Of a DNA stretch of 64,000 bases, positions 62,312-64,000 are shown piece by piece (position 1 is the first letter of the stretch; each line of letters begins with the position of its first letter). Origin of the DNA: Eoetvoesia sp035555955 (GTDB lineage Bacteria > Pseudomonadota > Gammaproteobacteria > Burkholderiales > Burkholderiaceae_B); assembly GCF_035555955.1 (NCBI RefSeq), contig NZ_DATMGA010000009.1, positions 1-64,000 of the forward strand. Direction: 5' to 3'. The notes below the pieces were generated by a model. The model had not been told where the DNA came from. It saw nothing but the letters and a program-made list of their open reading frames with translations, and did no database searches. Made by a program: the position numbers and the translations under genes.

Positions 62312-64000
62312 ATGAGTTCATCCAGCACGGTAGTTCCGCCGCGCCCGCAGCACGCCAACGGCGCACCCGCCGCCACCAACCGCCCCATGACGGCCGAAGA
62401 AAAACGCGTCATCTTCGCTTCGTCGCTGGGCACTGTTTTCGAGTGGTACGACTTCTATCTGTACGGTTCGCTGGCCGCCATCATCGCCGCGCACTTCTTT
62501 TCCGGCGTCAACCCGACGGCCGGCTTCATCTTCGCCCTGCTGGCCTTCGCCGCGGGCTTTGCCGTGCGTCCTTTCGGCGCGCTGGTGTTCGGCCGGCTGG
62601 GCGACATGGTCGGGCGCAAATACACGTTTCTCATCACCATCCTGATCATGGGCCTGTCGACCTTCCTGGTCGGCGTCCTGCCTTCGTACGGGTCGATCGG
62701 CCTCGCCGCGCCCATCATCCTCATCGTCCTGCGCCTGCTGCAAGGTCTGGCGCTGGGCGGCGAATACGGCGGCGCCGCAACCTACGTGGCCGAGCATGCC
62801 CCGCAAAACCGCCGCGGCTTCTACACGAGCTGGATCCAGACCACGGCGACCATGGGCCTGTTCCTGTCCCTGCTGCTCATCCTGGGCATCCGCAGCGCGC
62901 TGGGCGAGCAAGCCTTCCTGGACTGGGGCTGGCGCGTTCCCTTCCTGATCTCCTCCATCCTGCTGGCGATTTCCGTCTGGATCCGCATGCGCCTGCACGA
63001 GTCGCCCGCCTTCATCAAAATGAAAGAGGAAGGCAAGCAGTCCAAGGCGCCGCTCAAGGACTCGTTCGGCAAATGGAGCAACCTGAAGATCGTGCTGCTG
63101 GCCTTGCTGGGCCTGACCGCCGGCCAGGCCGTCGTCTGGTACACGGGCCAGTTCTACGCCCTGTTCTTCCTGACCAAGACTCTGGGCCTGACCGCCAACA
63201 CCGCCAACATCATGATTGCGCTGGCCCTGCTCATCGGCACGCCATTCTTCGTGATCTTCGGGGCGCTGTCCGACCGCATCGGCCGTAAACCCATCATCAT
63301 GGCCGGCTGCCTTATCGCCGCGCTTACCTACTTCCCCGTCTTCAAGGGCATCACCCACTTCGCCAATCCCACGCTCGAGGCCGCGCAGGCATCGGCGCCG
63401 GTGACCATCATCGCCGACCCCAACACCTGCTCGTTCCAGTTCAACCCGGTGGGCACCTCGTCGTTCACCAGCTCCTGCGACATCCTGAAGGCATTCATGG
63501 CCGGCAACTCGGTCAACTACGCCAACCAGGCCGCGCCGGCGGGCACGGTGGCCACGGCCAAGATTGGCAACGACGTGTTCACCTCGTTCGAGGGCAAGGG
63601 CCTGAGCAAGGCCGAATTCACGGCCAAGTCGGCGGAGCTCAAGAAGTCGATGACCGAAGCCATCCGCAGCCATGGCTACCCGGCCAAGGCCGATCCCTCG
63701 CAGATCAACTACGTCATGGTGGTCATATTGCTGACCTTCCTGGTCATCCTGGTAACCATGGTGTACGGGCCCATTGCCGCCATGCTGGTCGAACTCTTCC
63801 CGACGCGCATCCGCTATACCTCGATGAGCCTGCCCTACCACATCGGCAATGGATGGTTCGGCGGCTTCCTGCCTCCCGTGGCCTTCGCCATCGTTGCGGC
63901 AACCGGCAACATCTACGATGGCTTGTGGTACCCCATCATCGTCGCGGCCATGTCCCTGGTGATCGGCACGCTGTTCATCAAGGAAACCAAGGATACCGAC
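62312..64000 (+). CDS. MHS-family solute:proton symporter (partial, 3' end missing)
   Basis: A metabolite:H+ symporter of the major facilitator superfamily; 563 residues are visible and the frame runs off the window. The N-terminal block SSLGTVFEWYDFYLYGSLAA and the helix 2-3 loop GRLGDMVGRKYTFL are diagnostic for the MHS group (shikimate, proline/betaine, citrate, alpha-ketoglutarate carriers). A hydrophilic insertion of about 100 residues (roughly 355-460, with two Cys) lies between helices 9 and 10. GAGGAG lies seven bases before the ATG. The TctDE-like system upstream suggests a di- or tricarboxylate as substrate. Confidence 0.88.
   Translation, partial: MSSSSTVVPPRPQHANGAPAATNRPMTAEEKRVIFASSLGTVFEWYDFYLYGSLAAIIAAHFFSGVNPTAGFIFALLAFAAGFAVRPFGALVFGRLGDMVGRKYTFLITILIMGLSTFLVGVLPSYGSIGLAAPIILIVLRLLQGLALGGEYGGAATYVAEHAPQNRRGFYTSWIQTTATMGLFLSLLLILGIRSALGEQAFLDWGWRVPFLISSILLAISVWIRMRLHESPAFIKMKEEGKQSKAPLKDSFGKWSNLKIVLLALLGLTAGQAVVWYTGQFYALFFLTKTLGLTANTANIMIALALLIGTPFFVIFGALSDRIGRKPIIMAGCLIAALTYFPVFKGITHFANPTLEAAQASAPVTIIADPNTCSFQFNPVGTSSFTSSCDILKAFMAGNSVNYANQAAPAGTVATAKIGNDVFTSFEGKGLSKAEFTAKSAELKKSMTEAIRSHGYPAKADPSQINYVMVVILLTFLVILVTMVYGPIAAMLVELFPTRIRYTSMSLPYHIGNGWFGGFLPPVAFAIVAATGNIYDGLWYPIIVAAMSLVIGTLFIKETKDTD

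Overview
The window is about 62% G+C, densely coded chromosome from a betaproteobacterium, most likely a member of the Alcaligenaceae (the Bordetella / Achromobacter / Pusillimonas group). The reasons are the housekeeping neighbourhood recA-recX-DUF2889-sucC-sucD-terC-hemCDXY, the GuaA/GuaB/PurL/GreB block, a type IVc (Tad) pilus locus with an FHA-tagged ATPase, and C/G-ending codons throughout. The family assignment is inference from content; no 16S rRNA or tRNA gene was recognised here.

1-20 kb is accessory or metabolic. It holds a Tat-exported beta carbonic anhydrase, a CSS-motif EAL phosphodiesterase, a monovalent cation/proton antiporter, a diheme cytochrome c, and a nitric-oxide module (DUF2249 protein behind an FNR-like site, a lysozyme-like lipoprotein, quinol-dependent NO reductase). 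These are followed by a methyltransferase, an LpxL-type acyltransferase, a LysR regulator with a VanA-like Rieske oxygenase, an FMN reductase, a divergent MFS transporter/LysR pair, a MaoC hydratase, and an FTR1 iron permease fused to a cytochrome c domain behind a Fur-box-like site.

20-27 kb (minus strand) is one tightly coupled operon. It encodes a Tat-type substrate-binding protein, LivG, LivF, LivH and LivM-like ABC components, a short-chain dehydrogenase and a GNAT acetyltransferase. 27-35 kb (minus) holds guaA, guaB, purL and greB.

35-45 kb (minus) is a compact Tad pilus locus: Flp-like pilin, two TadE/G-like pseudopilins, an unrecognised secreted protein, CpaB, the secretin CpaC, TadA with an N-terminal FHA domain, TadB, TadC and a translationally coupled DUF192 protein. 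It lacks recognisable TadZ, TadV and TadD genes, and a strong intrinsic terminator separates tadA from tadB.

45-60 kb (minus) has a 43-residue entericidin-like lipoprotein, ppa, and a haem-synthesis operon (terC, a tiny membrane peptide, hemC, hemD, hemX, hemY). It continues with an 82-bp tandem repeat, sucCD, DUF2889, metE with divergent metR, recX, and recA with an SOS box. 60-64 kb (plus) carries a TctDE-type two-component system followed by an MHS-family solute:proton symporter that runs off the end.

There are no phage genes, CRISPR arrays or convincing intact transposons. The features most worth a second look are the reduced Tad locus with its FHA-TadA fusion and unknown secreted protein, the small peptide between terC and hemC, the cytochrome c-FTR1 fusion, the Tat-dependent Liv-type transporter, and the tandem intergenic repeats.
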